A stretch of DNA of 64,000 bases from Gammaproteobacteria bacterium. Lineage in GTDB: Bacteria; Pseudomonadota; Gammaproteobacteria; Eutrophobiales; Eutrophobiaceae. Positions 15,689 through 24,024 of this stretch are shown one piece after another. Within the stretch, counting starts at the first letter, position 1; the number at the start of each line of letters is the position of its first letter. The stretch covers positions 1-64,000 of the forward strand of contig JACPSH010000053.1 of assembly GCA_016193395.1 (NCBI GenBank). Direction: 5' to 3'. A program made the translations under genes and the position numbers. The notes beneath the pieces were generated by a model. It was not told where the DNA came from. It saw only the letters and a program-made list of their open reading frames with translations, and did no database searches.

Positions 15689-17054
15689 CCCTGGCCGCGC
15701 CCTGTTCGAACAGTCTGAGCACGACCCGGGCCTTGGCGAAGCATTCCTCGTATTCGGCCTCGGCCTGTGAATCCCAGACGATGCCGCCGCCGGCCCAGTA
15801 ATACACCTGCCCGCCGCGGCGGACCGCGGTGCGAATGACAATGCTGGTGTCCATGTTGCCGTCGAAGCCGATATAACCGATGGCGCCGCAATAGACGTTG
15901 CGCCGGTGCGGTTCCAGTTCCTCGATGATCTCCATCGAGCGCAGCTTCGGCGCGCCGGTGATCGAGCCGCCGGGGAAACAGCCGCGCAGCAGGTCCAGCG
16001 CATGCCGGCCTTCCGCGAGGCGCCCGGTGACCGTGCTGACCAGGTGATGCACGGTCGCGAAGCTTTCCAGCGCGAACAGTTTCGGCACGGCGACGCTTCC
16101 CGTGCGGCAATTCTTGCCGAGGTCGTTGCGCAGCAGGTCCACGATCATCAGGTTCTCGGCGCGGTCCTTTTCGCTCTCCAGCAATTGCGCGGCCAGCGCC
16201 TTGTCCTCGTAGGCGAAGGATGACCGGCGGATCGTGCCCTTGATGGGTTTGGTCTCGACCTGGCCACCCTGCACGTTCAGGAACCGTTCCGGCGAGCAGC
16301 TCATGACGCTGCTGCCGTCCAGGCGCAGGAAGGATGCAAAGGGCGCCGGGTTATGCCTGCGGAAATGCAGGTACATGTCCCAGGCATCGCCCTGCACGTC
16401 GACCTCAAAGCGCTGCGCCAGGTTGACCTGGTAGCAATCGCCCTCGCGGATATAGGCCTTGATCCGATCGAAGGCACGCATATACGCCGCCTTGTCCATG
16501 TTGGCGCGGATCGGCGACTGCGGCTGGTATCGCGCCAGTCTCGTCGGGGCGGGCGTGGTGAACATCCGTTCAAAAGTGGACCACCGGCGTTCCGTTTCCG
16601 GATCGCGACCCTGGCCGATCAGCCAGGAGCGGCGCTTGTGGTGATCCACGACGACGGCCCAGTCATACAGGCCGATGGCCATGTCCGGCATGTCCAGATC
16701 GCGCTCGGCTGTCTCCGGGAGCGATTCGATGCGCCGGCCAAGGTCGTAGCTGAAGTACCCCAGGGCCCCGCCGCAGAATGGCATCCCCGAGAGGTTTTCC
16801 ACGCCCTCGCCCAGCGCTTCGCGCACAAGCTGGAACGGATCGGCTCCCGAATGTCGCGTGCCGTGCCGATCGCGAATGACCGTGTCGTCACCATGAGTGG
16901 TCAGCGTGAGGTACGGCCGCGCGGCCATGATGTCGTAGCGGCCGCTGTCGATGTAGGGGTAGCCGCTGTCCAGGAAGATCGCCCAGGGCTCGCCTGAAAC
17001 CGCTTCGAACACGTCCGCGGAATTGCGGCGGTAAGGCAGTTCGCTCAGTTTCAT
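15675..17054 (-). CDS. pabB: Aminodeoxychorismate synthase component I / chorismate-binding enzyme
   Basis: A 459-residue chorismate-binding enzyme of the PabB/TrpE family, giving 4-amino-4-deoxychorismate for p-aminobenzoate. The C-terminal catalytic domain shows SCSPERFLNV, TKPIKGTIRR, LMIVDLLRNDLGK, HHLVSTVTGRL and GGSITGAPKLRSMEI, which are PabB hallmarks. pABA feeds folate and also the beta-RFAP step of H4MPT synthesis, catalysed by MptG encoded at 22438-23457, so its place between mfnF and mfnE makes sense. The start overlaps the mfnF stop (ATGA). No pabA or pabC is in the window. Confidence 0.93.
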   Translation of the reverse strand: MKLSELPYRRNSADVFEAVSGEPWAIFLDSGYPYIDSGRYDIMAARPYLTLTTHGDDTVIRDRHGTRHSGADPFQLVREALGEGVENLSGMPFCGGALGYFSYDLGRRIESLPETAERDLDMPDMAIGLYDWAVVVDHHKRRSWLIGQGRDPETERRWSTFERMFTTPAPTRLARYQPQSPIRANMDKAAYMRAFDRIKAYIREGDCYQVNLAQRFEVDVQGDAWDMYLHFRRHNPAPFASFLRLDGSSVMSCSPERFLNVQGGQVETKPIKGTIRRSSFAYEDKALAAQLLESEKDRAENLMIVDLLRNDLGKNCRTGSVAVPKLFALESFATVHHLVSTVTGRLAEGRHALDLLRGCFPGGSITGAPKLRSMEIIEELEPHRRNVYCGAIGYIGFDGNMDTSIVIRTAVRRGGQVYYWAGGGIVWDSQAEAEYEECFAKARVVLRLFEQGAARDVGN

Positions 17055-18103
17055 GTGTGCGCTTCGAGGCGCGCCAGTTGCGCGACGGCCACGGCGGTCG
17101 CCGCAACCGCCGCCTGCCGTGCCTCGAAGGCGACCGGTGGGAGCAGCGTGTTGAAATCGATATAGCGATGCCCGTGGCGCGCGGCGAGTTTTCGCGCGAT
17201 GAAACGGCCGCAGCCTGCGCCGACCACCGCGCGTTCGCCGTGCCGGGCCTGGCCGGCCGCTACACGGGAAAAAGATTCATCGATCATGTCCAGTTGCCGC
17301 TCCGCGATGTACTGCGCCAGATCCTGCCACACGGCCGCGCCGTCCCGGGAATGAGGATCGGTTCCCAGCATTCGGGCCAGCCGCCGCACGCTGTCGGTCA
17401 CCGACTTGCCGCCGTGGTCCGCCGTCGGCATCAGATCGTCGGCCTCGTCAAGCTCCCCGGTGATACGGTAGATATCCGCGCTGCTCGCGAAATATTCGGC
17501 CGCCACGTTCTGCCATTGGCCGTCGAACGGCACGCGCTGCACGATGGCCATGACCGGCGTGCGGACGATGCCTGCGTAAACCAGTTCGCCGGAACGCAGG
17601 CGCTCCTGGTCGGTGCCGCCACGGTTGCACAGTCGGTGGGATTTGAACGGGATGACATCGGCGGTCGTGCTTCCGACATCCACGAGGATCCCGTCGCCAA
17701 CGCCGGCAGCCACGAAGCGCGCGGTCGCATGCCAGTTCGCGGAAGCCACTTCGTCCCGGCGCTCGCAGGCATGCGCGAACGGGATCAGTCCCCCCTTCCA
17801 TGTATAGACCACCGTGGAATCCGGCTCGAAATAACGCGCGAAGAGTTCGAGCAGGGACCGCACGCCGTCCATGCGCGACGGGAAAATGTCGGAAAGCTCG
17901 CCCGTCATGGTCACGGCGTGCCGCAAGGTCTGCCGGGCGAAGCGCGCCTGCAGTTCGCCCAAAGTCTCCGCCAGCGAATGCAGCCCGAGCCACAGCGGGG
18001 TGGGGAACTGGCGGGTTTCGAGTACCGCGCCGCGGGCGTCGATGCGCGCCATCTTCAAGTGCGCGCCGCCGATGTCCCAGCCGAGGATTTCCTTAACCTG
18101 CAT
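17051..18103 (-). CDS. mfnF: Hydantoinase/oxoprolinase-like C1 pathway protein, MfnF-like
   Basis: A 350-residue protein of the ASKHA-like hydantoinase/oxoprolinase group found with H4MPT genes. It begins ILGWDIGGAHLKMARID, a phosphate-binding loop; VDVGSTTADVIPF near residue 140 is the second, and AVVGAGCGRFIARKLA near 305 the adenosine motif. In archaea MfnF joins the aminomethylfuran and glutamyl-tyramine parts of methanofuran, and methylotroph homologues are annotated as H4MPT-linked C1 transfer proteins. First gene of an mfnF-pabB-mfnE operon with overlapping ends; divergent from the HisA-like gene. Confidence 0.82.
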   Translation of the reverse strand: MQVKEILGWDIGGAHLKMARIDARGAVLETRQFPTPLWLGLHSLAETLGELQARFARQTLRHAVTMTGELSDIFPSRMDGVRSLLELFARYFEPDSTVVYTWKGGLIPFAHACERRDEVASANWHATARFVAAGVGDGILVDVGSTTADVIPFKSHRLCNRGGTDQERLRSGELVYAGIVRTPVMAIVQRVPFDGQWQNVAAEYFASSADIYRITGELDEADDLMPTADHGGKSVTDSVRRLARMLGTDPHSRDGAAVWQDLAQYIAERQLDMIDESFSRVAAGQARHGERAVVGAGCGRFIARKLAARHGHRYIDFNTLLPPVAFEARQAAVAATAVAVAQLARLEAHT

Positions 18104-18150
18104 GCGGGTGAGGCCCTAACATGATACCGATGCCTGGAGCGGTTTCCGGG

Positions 18151-18828
18151 ATGCACATTATACCTGTCATCGATCTGCTCGACGGGCTGGCCGTCCATGC
18201 CCGCCACGGCCTGCGTTCCCGCTACCGCCCGGTTGCAACGCGCCTTTGCCCCGACCCCGATCCTCTGGCCGTGCTGGGGTCCTTCCTTTCCCTGTACCCG
18301 TTCCGCACCGTCTACGTGGCGGACCTGAATGCGATTCAGAACACGGGCGAGAACGAAAGGGTGGTGCGGGAGATGATGGCGGCTTTCCGCGGCGTCGAGT
18401 ACTGGCTGGACGCCGGCACCGCCACCCTGGATCGCGTTGTCCCGGGGCTGCGGCCGGTACTGGGCACGGAGAGCGGCATCACGCCCGGCCAGTTGGCGCA
18501 ACTCCATGGGACTCGCCCGATCCTTTCGCTGGACTTCAGTGATACTGGGCTGCTCGGCAGCCGGGATCTGCTGCGGCGGCCGGAAAGTTGGCCGGAGGAA
18601 GTCATCCTCATGACCCTCCACAAGGTCGGCAGCGAAGCGGGCCCGGCGCTGGAATTGTGTCGCGAGATCCATGCGCTCACCGGCGGCCACAAGCGCCTCT
18701 ATCTCGCCGGCGGCGCCCGCGACGCAGCCGATGTGCGAAGCGCGGCCGAATCCGGGGCCTCGGGCATGCTGGTCGCGACGTCCCTGCATTCCCGGGCGCT
18801 GGATCCGGCCGCGCTGCCCGGCGTTTAG
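18151..18828 (+). CDS. HisA-like TIM-barrel protein of the C1 cofactor cluster
   Basis: A 225-residue protein of the HisA/HisF barrel superfamily: MHIIPVIDLLDGLAVHA at the start, TVYVADLNAIQN, WLDAGTAT, LYLAGGARDAADV and GASGMLVATSLHS at the end. True HisA has similar first and last strands but its catalytic pair is not clearly conserved here, and the gene is not in a his operon. HisA-like proteins recur in H4MPT clusters of methylotrophs, where their reaction is, to my knowledge, not settled. An upstream ATG at 18121 is possible, but 18151 gives the family start. A part in methanofuran or H4MPT synthesis is inferred. Confidence 0.7.
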   Translation: MHIIPVIDLLDGLAVHARHGLRSRYRPVATRLCPDPDPLAVLGSFLSLYPFRTVYVADLNAIQNTGENERVVREMMAAFRGVEYWLDAGTATLDRVVPGLRPVLGTESGITPGQLAQLHGTRPILSLDFSDTGLLGSRDLLRRPESWPEEVILMTLHKVGSEAGPALELCREIHALTGGHKRLYLAGGARDAADVRSAAESGASGMLVATSLHSRALDPAALPGV

Positions 18829-18834
18829 CACGCT

Positions 18835-18866
18835 GATGCAAAAGTCTACGGACGGACTTTTGCGTC
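18835..18866. repeat. Inverted repeat after the HisA-like gene
   Basis: 12-bp arms GATGCAAAAGTC (18835-18846) and its near-complement at 18855-18866 (one mismatch) around an 8-base loop. It starts 7 bp after the HisA-like stop codon. No U-tract follows on the plus strand, so it is a poor intrinsic terminator; it may stabilise the 3' end or be a dispersed repeat. Confidence 0.5.
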
Positions 18867-18878
18867 AATCTGTCAGTC

Positions 18879-18916
18879 AAAAAAAACCCCAGCTTGGGCC
18901 GGGGCGTGTTGGGGTT
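18879..18916 (-). terminator. Intrinsic terminator of the fae operon
   Basis: On the minus strand AACCCCA pairs with TGGGGTT, followed directly by eight T residues (plus-strand A run at 18879-18886). An alternative inner CCCC/GGGG stem is possible. It lies 50 bp downstream of fae and should end the mptG-mtdB-mch-citG-fae transcript. Confidence 0.8.
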
Positions 18917-18966
18917 GGTTACTCCAACCGAATGCAGATAAGACTCTTGTTATCGTCGCTGAAATC

Positions 18967-19479
18967 CTACTTGTGCGCCTGGAACGGGTGATCCGCCGCC
19001 TTGCGCTTGCTCAGCACTTCGGAGGCCTTCGGCTCGCCCTTCACTGCGCGCTTGATGGATTGCTTGGTCGCTTCGTAGTTGTAGTCCTGGATCTTGGCAT
19101 CGTTTTCCGCGAGCCAATGGATGAACACGCCGACGCAGATGAACACGTTGTCGGCCTCGTTCGCGGGAATCGTGCCGTCCTCAACGCAATCCATTACAGC
19201 CATAGACACGGCGCGCTGGGCCGGGCCGAACATCTGCACGGCCTGCTTGGCGCCCTTTATGGTCACCTTGTTGAACAGTATGGTGTTCGGTCTGCACTGC
19301 AGATTCGGTGCGACCACCGCAAGCAGTGAAGTGAACCCGTCCTTTTCGTTGGTCAAGGCGTGGCAAAACGCCGCTTCTGCGGCGCTGCCGCGTGGACCCA
19401 TAATCAGGTCAACATGAGCCACCTCATTGCCCTCGCCGACCAGCGATTCACCTACCAGTACTTTGTCAATGACGGCCAT
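18967..19479 (-). CDS. fae: Formaldehyde-activating enzyme
   Basis: A 170-residue cytoplasmic enzyme that speeds condensation of formaldehyde with H4MPT to methylene-H4MPT, the entry of the pathway. Strongly conserved family segments are present: [18 protein letters not shown] with the catalytic His near residue 22, [30 protein letters not shown] and [13 protein letters not shown]. The ATG at 19477-19479 has a strong GGAGGAG site 8 bp upstream, which excludes the longer frame starting at 19608. Last gene of its operon, followed by a good terminator. Confidence 0.97.
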   Translation of the reverse strand: MAVIDKVLVGESLVGEGNEVAHVDLIMGPRGSAAEAAFCHALTNEKDGFTSLLAVVAPNLQCRPNTILFNKVTIKGAKQAVQMFGPAQRAVSMAVMDCVEDGTIPANEADNVFICVGVFIHWLAENDAKIQDYNYEATKQSIKRAVKGEPKASEVLSKRKAADHPFQAHK

Positions 19480-19558
19480 TTTCTTGTCTCCTCCTCGTTT
19501 TGCCTTCAGGATGCAAACCCCATTACGGGATAGCGGTTTCGTATTCTTATGCCACTGT

Positions 19559-20446
19559 TCACGCGCCCAGGTGGTGCAGCAACAGGCTGGCCGCAGTGAG
19601 ATCCGCACTGGTGCCAGGATTCATGCCGGTGTCTTTCAGCTCCCTGTCATATTCCAGCAGCATCGAAACCGCGCTGCCGGGGTTCTTCTTTTTTTCGAAC
19701 CGCTTCAGCACATCCGCGGTGCGACCGCAAATCCGCCGGGCGACGTCGGCGCCGAACTTCCTCTGGATATGGGAATCCGGGTATTCCGCCAGGAAGCGGA
19801 GATAACAGCCGGCCGTGGCCCATTCTACACTATTCCATCGGGCCAGAAATTCTCCCAGCCAGGGCAATCCGCAGCCCCAGATTTCCATAAATCCGTTCGC
19901 ATACTGGCGGGCAACGAGGTCCCTGTCCGCGGCTTCCTGCATGGCCTCGAGCAGGCTGCAGTCCGGCTCGCGATAGACGTCATGCCGCCCGCTCCGGCCC
20001 AGCCCGCCAGGCTGGGCCAACCGTATGGCGGCAAACACATCCCGGGAATCGTCGTTGTGCAGTGCACCCAAAACCTCCGTCAGGACAGGCTGGATCTGTC
20101 CTGCCTCGGCACTCGCTTCACAGGCCCGCAGAATGGGCGCATAGAGCAGCACGATACCGAGGTTGGTGTTGGTGCCTACCGCCCTTCGGGTCGCCTCGAT
20201 CGCGCCAAGCACGCGCCGGCCGACCGATGCGCCGGAGTCACACAGCGGCCCGGCACTGGCCTCGGCGCTGGTGATGAAATCCTCATAACGCATGCCATGG
20301 CCGCCGGAGAAGCGGTGAATATTGCCGGGCTTGAGGGCATCCACTTCCCCGATCAGGCTCGCGAGCACCGTACGCCTCAGTTCGTCCGGCGCGTAACGCC
20401 CTGGATGTCCGGAGGGTGATGAACGGTTTCCTGGCGCCGGAATCAT
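19559..20446 (-). CDS. CitG/MdcB-like protein of the C1 cluster
   Basis: A 295-residue protein related to triphosphoribosyl-dephospho-CoA synthase (CitG/MdcB). Shared features: [21 protein letters not shown] near residue 35, DFITSAEAS, and [14 protein letters not shown] near 100. CitG itself makes the prosthetic group of citrate lyase, but no lyase genes are here; CitG-like genes are recurrent in bacterial H4MPT clusters and are suspected of a cofactor-synthesis step. It lies between mch and fae. Start ATG at 20446 gives a start 16 bp after the mch stop; a GTG three codons earlier is an alternative. Confidence 0.75.
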   Translation of the reverse strand: MIPAPGNRSSPSGHPGRYAPDELRRTVLASLIGEVDALKPGNIHRFSGGHGMRYEDFITSAEASAGPLCDSGASVGRRVLGAIEATRRAVGTNTNLGIVLLYAPILRACEASAEAGQIQPVLTEVLGALHNDDSRDVFAAIRLAQPGGLGRSGRHDVYREPDCSLLEAMQEAADRDLVARQYANGFMEIWGCGLPWLGEFLARWNSVEWATAGCYLRFLAEYPDSHIQRKFGADVARRICGRTADVLKRFEKKKNPGSAVSMLLEYDRELKDTGMNPGTSADLTAASLLLHHLGA

Positions 20447-20462
20447 CTCCCGCACACCCGGG

Positions 20463-21443
20463 TCAGCCGAATTCGCGCGTGAAGGACTGGTTGAGCTGAT
20501 CCAGATTGACCGCCCCGCCATAAAAGGAACGGCCGGTGCGCAGCGAACTGACCGTGACGCAGGCCGGACTGAACAGCAGCGGATCGATTTTGTAGAAGTC
20601 GTAATTGGCTTCCTTGAATCTCTCGCCGAACGGCTTTCCGTAATCCTTCGAGGCCGAACTCGGGAGCGTGCGCGCCAGTTCCCCGGCGGCGGCGTCCTCC
20701 GCATCCACGTATAACTGCACCTGCCCGCCGAACAGGATCGCGTCGTTGGCGCGGCTCATGGCGGTGAGCCGGTTCGGGGACGGCGGACACAAGGGCGCGC
20801 TGCCAGCGCCATCCACGATGCACTCCAGCGGAAACTTGAGCGTATGGGCCTTGTGCAGCGCCGTCTCGAGCACGCGCGAGACGATCTGCACGGCTCCCGC
20901 GAGGCTGGAAGTCGGAGTCAGGATCAGGGTCAGTTGACGCGCGGAGATCCTGCACTGGTTGGCGATTTCCTCGGCAAGTTCGACGGGTGGAATACGATCC
21001 ACTTCGAGCACGAGGCAGGCGGACTCCGCCTGATCCCGATAGCCGAGTTCATGGAACAGCTGCTCGTTGCTGCCGACGGCCCGGCCCGGCCCCGAGCCCA
21101 GCGCCCGGAACGCCTGCTTGCCCTGCCCATGGACCAGGCTCCAGCCAGCATATTGACTGCCGAGACAGGCGAGCACCGGCTGCGAGGTATGCACATCCAC
21201 GTGCCAGGACCAGTGCTGAAAATGGGTAGAGGCGCGCAACCGCACGGTGCCCAGGCCGCCAAGGCAGATTTCCGCGATCCGGCGCCCGGCCTCGAGGCCG
21301 CCGGGGGTGTGTATGCCCGCATCGATAATGCGCGTGCCATCCCCGATCGTTGTGACGTCCAGCCGGAGAGCGGTGCTGGATTGGACCAGGTCTTCGACCA
21401 GGGGCCGGGTCAGTTGATTGATGCCGGGTCGCGTTGCAGCCAA
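20463..21443 (-). CDS. mch: Methenyl-H4MPT cyclohydrolase
   Basis: A 326-residue homologue of archaeal Mch, which hydrolyses methenyl-H4MPT to 5-formyl-H4MPT. Family segments: TTIGDGTRIIDAGI, HVDVHTSQPVLACLGSQYAG, ALGSGPGRA, GAGSAPLCPPSPNRLTAMSR and NYDFYKIDPLLFSPA. Length matches the family. The start codon is TTG, preceded by an AGGGAG ribosome site, and lies 30 bp after mtdB. Together with MtdB upstream and Ftr of the divergent operon it forms the central part of the pathway. Confidence 0.96.
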   Translation of the reverse strand: MAATRPGINQLTRPLVEDLVQSSTALRLDVTTIGDGTRIIDAGIHTPGGLEAGRRIAEICLGGLGTVRLRASTHFQHWSWHVDVHTSQPVLACLGSQYAGWSLVHGQGKQAFRALGSGPGRAVGSNEQLFHELGYRDQAESACLVLEVDRIPPVELAEEIANQCRISARQLTLILTPTSSLAGAVQIVSRVLETALHKAHTLKFPLECIVDGAGSAPLCPPSPNRLTAMSRANDAILFGGQVQLYVDAEDAAAGELARTLPSSASKDYGKPFGERFKEANYDFYKIDPLLFSPACVTVSSLRTGRSFYGGAVNLDQLNQSFTREFG

Positions 21444-21473
21444 GTGGGCTCCCTGCGGATGTCTTGTTCGGTC

Positions 21474-22394
21474 CTAGTTGCCGAGGATTTTTCTGCCGGC
21501 ATACTCCCGGGCGACGGCGAACGCGTCCTCGTAACCGAGGTATATCGGACGCTCTGATTCTTTCATCATCTCGAACATTCGGTAGTGGACCTTGTATTTG
21601 ACGTTGCCGATCGCCAGCGCGCCGAGGCCGAGGGCTTTCGACGGCGTGAAATTGAGGACGCGCCCGAGATCGTCGGCCTCAACGCCCTGTATGCCGGACG
21701 GGGGCACGGCATTGACGTCCGCTGCCACTTTCAGGTTGCGAGCCTGTTCCAGTTGCGCGTGGCTGACGACCCGCACGCCGGCGCGCGCCGAGCCGATGAG
21801 CACGTCGCTGTTGCGTACGATTTCCGCCACCTCCTCCTCGGAGCCGCTGGCCGCGCCGCGTACCCTGGTATGGAAGCGGGCGTTGTACTCGCGCGCGACT
21901 TCATCGGCGACATGCTGGCCGCGGTGGCTGGCGATGAAAGCCTCCGCCCCGCAACGATCCAGGAGAATCCCGGCGCAGATCCCCACCGGACCGGTGCCGC
22001 CGAAGATGTGTACCTTTTTTCCGGAGAGGTCCCCGTGGCCGACCTTCTTCAACGCGGCCTCGACACAGGCCACGAGCGCCGCGGCCGTGGTGATCGCGCC
22101 GCTGGGATCGACGAACACGGACACCTCGAACGGCGGCACCATCGCGGCCTTCGCGCGTTGCAGCATTTCCATGGCCAGTCCGAACTCCCTGCCACCGATG
22201 AAGATCCCGGTGCGCCGCACTCCAGTCGGGCCGCGCGAGAATATGGTGTCCTGGGTCAGGGCATGTATTTCGTCCAGCGTGACGTTGGAATACGGAATTA
22301 CTCCGTCGAATTCGGCTTCGTAGGCCATGTTCACGTCGAACGGACTGACGTTCTTCGTGGGATTGAATATGTGCAGGAGAAAGGGGTCTTTCAT
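21474..22394 (-). CDS. mtdB: NAD(P)-dependent methylene-H4MPT dehydrogenase
   Basis: A 306-residue MtdB-type dehydrogenase, oxidising methylene-H4MPT to methenyl-H4MPT. MKDPFLLHIFNPTKNVSPFD at the start is typical, as are GRREF-like IFIGGREFGLAMEML, the nucleotide-binding KKVHIFGGTGPVG near residue 130 and ADVNAVPPSGIQGVE. The ATG at 22394 follows an AGGA site; the frame is open to 22517 without family similarity. In the mptG-mtdB-mch operon. Choice between MtdB (NAD and NADP) and MtdA (NADP only) rests on the operon context and N-terminus. Confidence 0.93.
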   Translation of the reverse strand: MKDPFLLHIFNPTKNVSPFDVNMAYEAEFDGVIPYSNVTLDEIHALTQDTIFSRGPTGVRRTGIFIGGREFGLAMEMLQRAKAAMVPPFEVSVFVDPSGAITTAAALVACVEAALKKVGHGDLSGKKVHIFGGTGPVGICAGILLDRCGAEAFIASHRGQHVADEVAREYNARFHTRVRGAASGSEEEVAEIVRNSDVLIGSARAGVRVVSHAQLEQARNLKVAADVNAVPPSGIQGVEADDLGRVLNFTPSKALGLGALAIGNVKYKVHYRMFEMMKESERPIYLGYEDAFAVAREYAGRKILGN

Positions 22395-22437
22395 GAATTG
22401 TCCTGATGCGCCGGCAGGCCGCGCCGCCGGGCGCCGG

Positions 22438-23457
22438 TCACCGCCGACCTGACTTCCCAGACACCGCCGCGTCCATGCGCACATCCGCCGGGACGTTTCG
22501 TGCGCGGCATGATACAAAATCGAGCCCCGGGTCGTCAGCGTATCCCGCGCGCAGATCCCTCAGGGCCTGGAACGCGCCGGTTTCGCTTGCGAAGACCGCA
22601 AACCCGGTCGGCCCCCAGGAACTCTGCCCGATGCCGGCCGCTCCGAGATCTTTCAGCTTCAGCAGGGCCTGCGCCACATCGGGGCTGCTGAACCTGCCAC
22701 TCTGGGCCGCGGCAAAACAATCGCCGATGATTTCCTGTACGCGCGTGACGGCGGCGCCAAAGGCCGCGCAGTCGCGCTCGGCGAGGGCCGGCAGCAGGCG
22801 CATCATGACGAGCCGGCACACTTCCCCGGAATGGGCCTCCGACATGGCGCCGAGCCGCGCGAAGGCGTCCCGTTCCCCTTCCCCGGAAAGTCCCTGGCGC
22901 CGGCTGTCCATGATCAGCAGGAAACGCCAGGCATCCGGCACGGTCATGCGGCAGACTACCGGGGGCGTACCGGAGTCCGGCCCGCGACCGCCGTCGACAA
23001 TGAATCCGCCTTCCGCGAACGTGCCGATCCCGACCCCGGATCGCCGGCCACGATCGAGAAAGGCGGCGATCTCCTCGCACCGGTACGCAAGCCCATGCAG
23101 CCGGGACAGGGCCGTACCCACGGCAAGCGCCAGTTGCGTTCCCGAACCCAGGCCGGCGTGCTCGCGGATCGCGCGCCGGATCTCGAAGCGCACCCCGCCC
23201 TGGAGACCCGCGGCCGACATGAATTCCCGGGCATACTGCAGGGCGCGATCCGCTCCAGACCCCACCGCGCTGACCGTGTCTGCCTTCGTCGCCGTCAATT
23301 CCGTGCCCATGCCGTCGATGCTGAGGCCAAGGCTCCCAAAGCGCCGGCCGAGCCCGCCGTGCAGATCGAGGAACCCCAGATGCAGGCGCGCCGGCGCATG
23401 AATATGGACCGTGGCCGGCGGCGGCGAGGATCGGGAGGACTTGACCGGGGGATTCAC
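22438..23457 (-). CDS. mptG: Beta-ribofuranosylaminobenzene 5'-phosphate synthase
   Basis: A 339-residue GHMP-kinase-fold enzyme that condenses p-aminobenzoate with PRPP and releases CO2, the first committed step to the arylamine of H4MPT. Motifs: HIHAPARLHLGFLDLHGGLG near the N-terminus, EHAGLGSGTQLALAVGTAL as the glycine-rich loop near residue 105, GRRSGVGIGTFAEGGFIVDGG near 140 and GQSSWGPTGFAVF near 285. The start is GTG at 23457. First gene of the minus-strand operon, divergent from the fwdD-fhc operon. Confidence 0.93.
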   Translation of the reverse strand: MNPPVKSSRSSPPPATVHIHAPARLHLGFLDLHGGLGRRFGSLGLSIDGMGTELTATKADTVSAVGSGADRALQYAREFMSAAGLQGGVRFEIRRAIREHAGLGSGTQLALAVGTALSRLHGLAYRCEEIAAFLDRGRRSGVGIGTFAEGGFIVDGGRGPDSGTPPVVCRMTVPDAWRFLLIMDSRRQGLSGEGERDAFARLGAMSEAHSGEVCRLVMMRLLPALAERDCAAFGAAVTRVQEIIGDCFAAAQSGRFSSPDVAQALLKLKDLGAAGIGQSSWGPTGFAVFASETGAFQALRDLRAGYADDPGLDFVSCRARNVPADVRMDAAVSGKSGRR

Positions 23458-23540
23458 TGGGATTTTTTATTATTCGACGTTGTCTGCCAATATATTAGTG
23501 TATCGCCAAAAACGCCTATCCTGTGGAATTCAATGGCAAA

Positions 23541-23569
23541 TTGACGACCTTGAGCGAACATGCTAAAAG
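23541..23569 (+). promoter_or_regulatory. Candidate sigma-70 promoter of the fwdD-fhc operon
   Basis: TTGACG (23541-23546), 17-bp spacer, TAAAAG (23564-23569). The -35 box matches 5 of 6 and the -10 box 4 of 6 consensus positions. It would start transcription about 70 bp before the fwdD-like ATG. The minus-strand promoter for mptG must lie in the same 188-bp spacer, which is AT-rich near 23461-23500, but I found no clear hexamer pair. Confidence 0.45.
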
Positions 23570-23645
23570 CCGGACACCGCTGCGGCATCTGATCATGCAA
23601 GCCGCAGAGGATTCGACCCATGTGCGGCAATGTGGAGCGTCATCA

Positions 23646-23999
23646 ATGCCGGAAATCATGCTGCTCATAGCCGGGCGCACCAGCGACCAGGGGACGTCGC
23701 TCAACAGGGGAAAACTCAAGGAAGAGTACCTGCAGGTGACGTCCACGGTGGAAATGAACGAGGACGACATGGCACGGCTCGGACTGCAGGCCGGCGATCG
23801 GATCCGGCTGAGCAACGATACCGGTGAGACCACGGTGACCTGCCAGCCACGCAAGCGCACCGATCTCCCCGCGGGGATGCTGTTCATGGCTTACGGACCG
23901 AGCTCGAGCCAGCTGATGGCCAGTGACACGGCGGGCACCGGCATGCCGATTTCCAAGAACTTCACGGTGCAGATCGAAAAGATCACTGGCGCCGCCTGA
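23646..23999 (+). CDS. FwdD-like molybdopterin-dinucleotide-binding subunit (formyl-MFR dehydrogenase subunit D)
   Basis: A 117-residue protein with the small beta-barrel MGD-binding domain that forms the C-terminal part of formate dehydrogenase-like enzymes and is a separate subunit (FwdD/FmdD) in methanogens. Seen: LLIAGRTSDQGTSLNRGKL, LKEEYLQVTSTVEMNEDDM, LGLQAGDRIRL, PAGMLFMAYGPSSSQL and DTAGTGMP, which match the FwdD pattern along its length. Start ATG 23646 has a GGAG site; the longer frame from 23523 does not look coding. It precedes the FwdB-like gene by 25 bp. The characterised bacterial formyltransferase/hydrolase complex has no such subunit, so its presence argues for a bound Mo/W cofactor. 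Confidence 0.85.
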   Translation: MPEIMLLIAGRTSDQGTSLNRGKLKEEYLQVTSTVEMNEDDMARLGLQAGDRIRLSNDTGETTVTCQPRKRTDLPAGMLFMAYGPSSSQLMASDTAGTGMPISKNFTVQIEKITGAA

Positions 24000-24024
24000 A
24001 CACCAGGGGCAGCGACGACAACTA

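Noticed and set aside
18835-18866. Terminator of the HisA-like gene
   Set aside because: The hairpin has no T run after it on the plus strand; listed only as an inverted repeat.
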